NCBI GenBank assembly: GCA_004299215.1
Contig: SCTD01000247.1
Coordinates: 1 to 6,278 of the forward strand
Direction: 5' to 3'
Length of the DNA: 6,278 nucleotides
From: Frankiales bacterium
GTDB lineage: Bacteria; Actinomycetota; Actinomycetes; Mycobacteriales; SCTD01
The translations under genes and the position numbers were made by a program. Positions within the stretch are counted from its first letter, which is position 1; each line of letters begins with the position of its first letter. Shown here in pieces: positions 5,280 to 6,278 of this stretch. Under the pieces are notes generated by a model. The model was not told the origin of the DNA, ran no database searches, and saw only the letters and a program-made list of their open reading frames with translations.

Positions 5280-6278
5280 ATGCGCGTTCGTACCCGCTCT
5301 CTCGCCGGCGTCTCCGCGCTCGCGCTCGCTGCGCTGATGGCTGCTCCGGTCGCCCCGGCCGCCGCGCAGGCGGCTCCCGCCGGCGGCTTCGCCGACGCCA
5401 AGGGCATCATCGTCGACCTGACGGTGCTGACTGCCGTGCCCGTCCCGGGTGCGCTGGGCAACACCCCGCTGGACCCCAACACCTTCGCGACGGCCAGCCA
5501 GTCCTGCCCGCCCCAGGCGCCCGAGCCCGACACCGACGAGCTGCTCAACGTCGACGCGTCGCCGGCGGCCAGCGCCAACACGGTCAACACCATCGCCGGT
5601 GCGCGCTGCGACGCGCCCGCCGCGGTCGCCTCCGCGCAGACCGAGGACCTCGACCTGCTCTTCAACGCCGGCGTGCCGACCATCAGCGCCGACGTGATCC
5701 GGGCGCAGGCCAACAGCGACTGCGAGACCGCCCCGAACGCCGAGGGCACGACCATCGTGGGCCTGTCCATCGCCGGGCAGGCGATCCCGGCGGACGTGCC
5801 GCCGAACACCCGGATCGACATCCCGGGCATCGCGACGGTCATCGTCAACGAGCAGCACCCGACGGCCGACGGCCGCGGCATCGTCGTCAACGGCCTGCAC
5901 GTCATCGGCGCCAGCCCGCTGCTGCGCGGTGACCTGATCATCAGCCACGCTGTGAGCGGCGTGACCTGCCCGAACGGCAGGGGCTCGGAGATCGCCGAGG
6001 GCCTCGAGGCCCCCGACATCACCTTCGCCAAGGACGCGACGCCGTCGACGGCCCGCGCCGGCGAGACCGTGACGTACGACGCGACGGTCACCAACACCAG
6101 CGACGCGCCGTGCGACGTCATCTCCTTCTACGACCACCTGAACCCGGTCTTCGAGCTGGTCTCGACCAGCGGCGGCTTCGGGAACGCCGCGGTCGACCCG
6201 GTCCCGGTGCGCGGTGACGGCGGCCAGGACGTCGTGCTCCGACCGACCGACGTCGTGATCGAGCCCGGCGCCTCGGTG
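5280..6278 (+). CDS. Secreted choice-of-anchor-P-like protein with a following DUF11-like domain, C-terminus cut off by window edge
   Basis: The first 333 residues of an exported protein of unknown function, open at the right edge. Start is the ATG at 5280 with GAGGAG (5265-5270) nine nt upstream. A Sec signal peptide is clear: basic MRVRTR, a hydrophobic core at about residues 8-26, and an Ala-rich cleavage zone near 29-32 (AAAQAAP). Residues about 36-230 resemble actinobacterial choice-of-anchor P proteins: EGTTIVGLSIAG (155-166), IPGIATVIVNEQ (181-192) and GIVVNGLHVI (200-209). From about 246, DITFAKDATPSTARAGETVTY begins a DUF11-like immunoglobulin-type repeat, which is common in surface proteins. 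Five cysteines (C76, C110, C148, C230, C278) are visible in the exported part and could form disulfides. A wall or membrane anchor would be expected beyond the window but is not seen. The gene has its own candidate stress-type promoter and stands apart from the pyrophosphatase gene. Confidence 0.8.
   Translation, partial: MRVRTRSLAGVSALALAALMAAPVAPAAAQAAPAGGFADAKGIIVDLTVLTAVPVPGALGNTPLDPNTFATASQSCPPQAPEPDTDELLNVDASPAASANTVNTIAGARCDAPAAVASAQTEDLDLLFNAGVPTISADVIRAQANSDCETAPNAEGTTIVGLSIAGQAIPADVPPNTRIDIPGIATVIVNEQHPTADGRGIVVNGLHVIGASPLLRGDLIISHAVSGVTCPNGRGSEIAEGLEAPDITFAKDATPSTARAGETVTYDATVTNTSDAPCDVISFYDHLNPVFELVSTSGGFGNAAVDPVPVRGDGGQDVVLRPTDVVIEPGASV

Noticed and set aside
5147..6121. A 324-codon minus-strand frame opposite the secreted protein
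   Set aside because: The plus-strand frame has a ribosome binding site, a signal peptide and recognisable domains; the minus frame is a Ser/Ala-rich shadow.

Overview
The window is very GC-rich (above 70% by eye) with strong GC bias at third codon positions, GTG/TTG starts, and gene content typical of Actinomycetota. The order helicase / bldG / anti-sigma factor / H+-pumping pyrophosphatase matches, as I recall it, the Streptomyces coelicolor block SCO3550-SCO3547. The family is conserved beyond Streptomyces. The secreted protein at the right end would fit a soil actinobacterium such as the Geodermatophilaceae, but that assignment is only a guess. I see no mobile element, CRISPR array, tRNA or rRNA.

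Layout. (1) Positions 1-1534, minus strand: the N-terminal 511 codons of a superfamily 2 helicase of the MrfA/YprA (Rv3649-like) type, cut by the left edge. (2) 1535-1723: a divergent intergenic region with an inverted repeat and a candidate stress-sigma promoter reading right. (3) 1724-2065: a BldG-type anti-anti-sigma factor, followed 14 nt later by (4) 2080-2541: a small GHKL-fold anti-sigma factor whose ATP-binding boxes look degenerate. (5) 2542-2753: a candidate promoter and an approximately 150-nt leader with competing hairpins, including a perfect anti-Shine-Dalgarno. (6) 2754-5051: a full-length K+-independent H+-translocating pyrophosphatase with a TTG start. (7) 5052-5279: a 15-bp perfect hairpin (terminator), then a second candidate stress-sigma promoter. 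(8) 5280 to the right edge: a secreted choice-of-anchor-P-like protein followed by the beginning of a DUF11-like domain, incomplete.

How the genes may work together. BldG and the downstream anti-sigma factor form a partner-switching pair that, in Streptomyces, controls development and stress sigma factors. Both the bldG operon and the secreted protein gene are preceded by GTT...GGGTAG elements resembling promoters of the SigB/SigF family. This suggests that the switch feeds back on itself and that the surface protein is a possible output. The pyrophosphatase is an energy-conserving housekeeping enzyme that seems to have its own promoter and leader. The helicase is divergently transcribed and probably acts in DNA repair. 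The window is mostly ordinary conserved core genome; its less explained parts are the three intergenic regions and the secreted protein.
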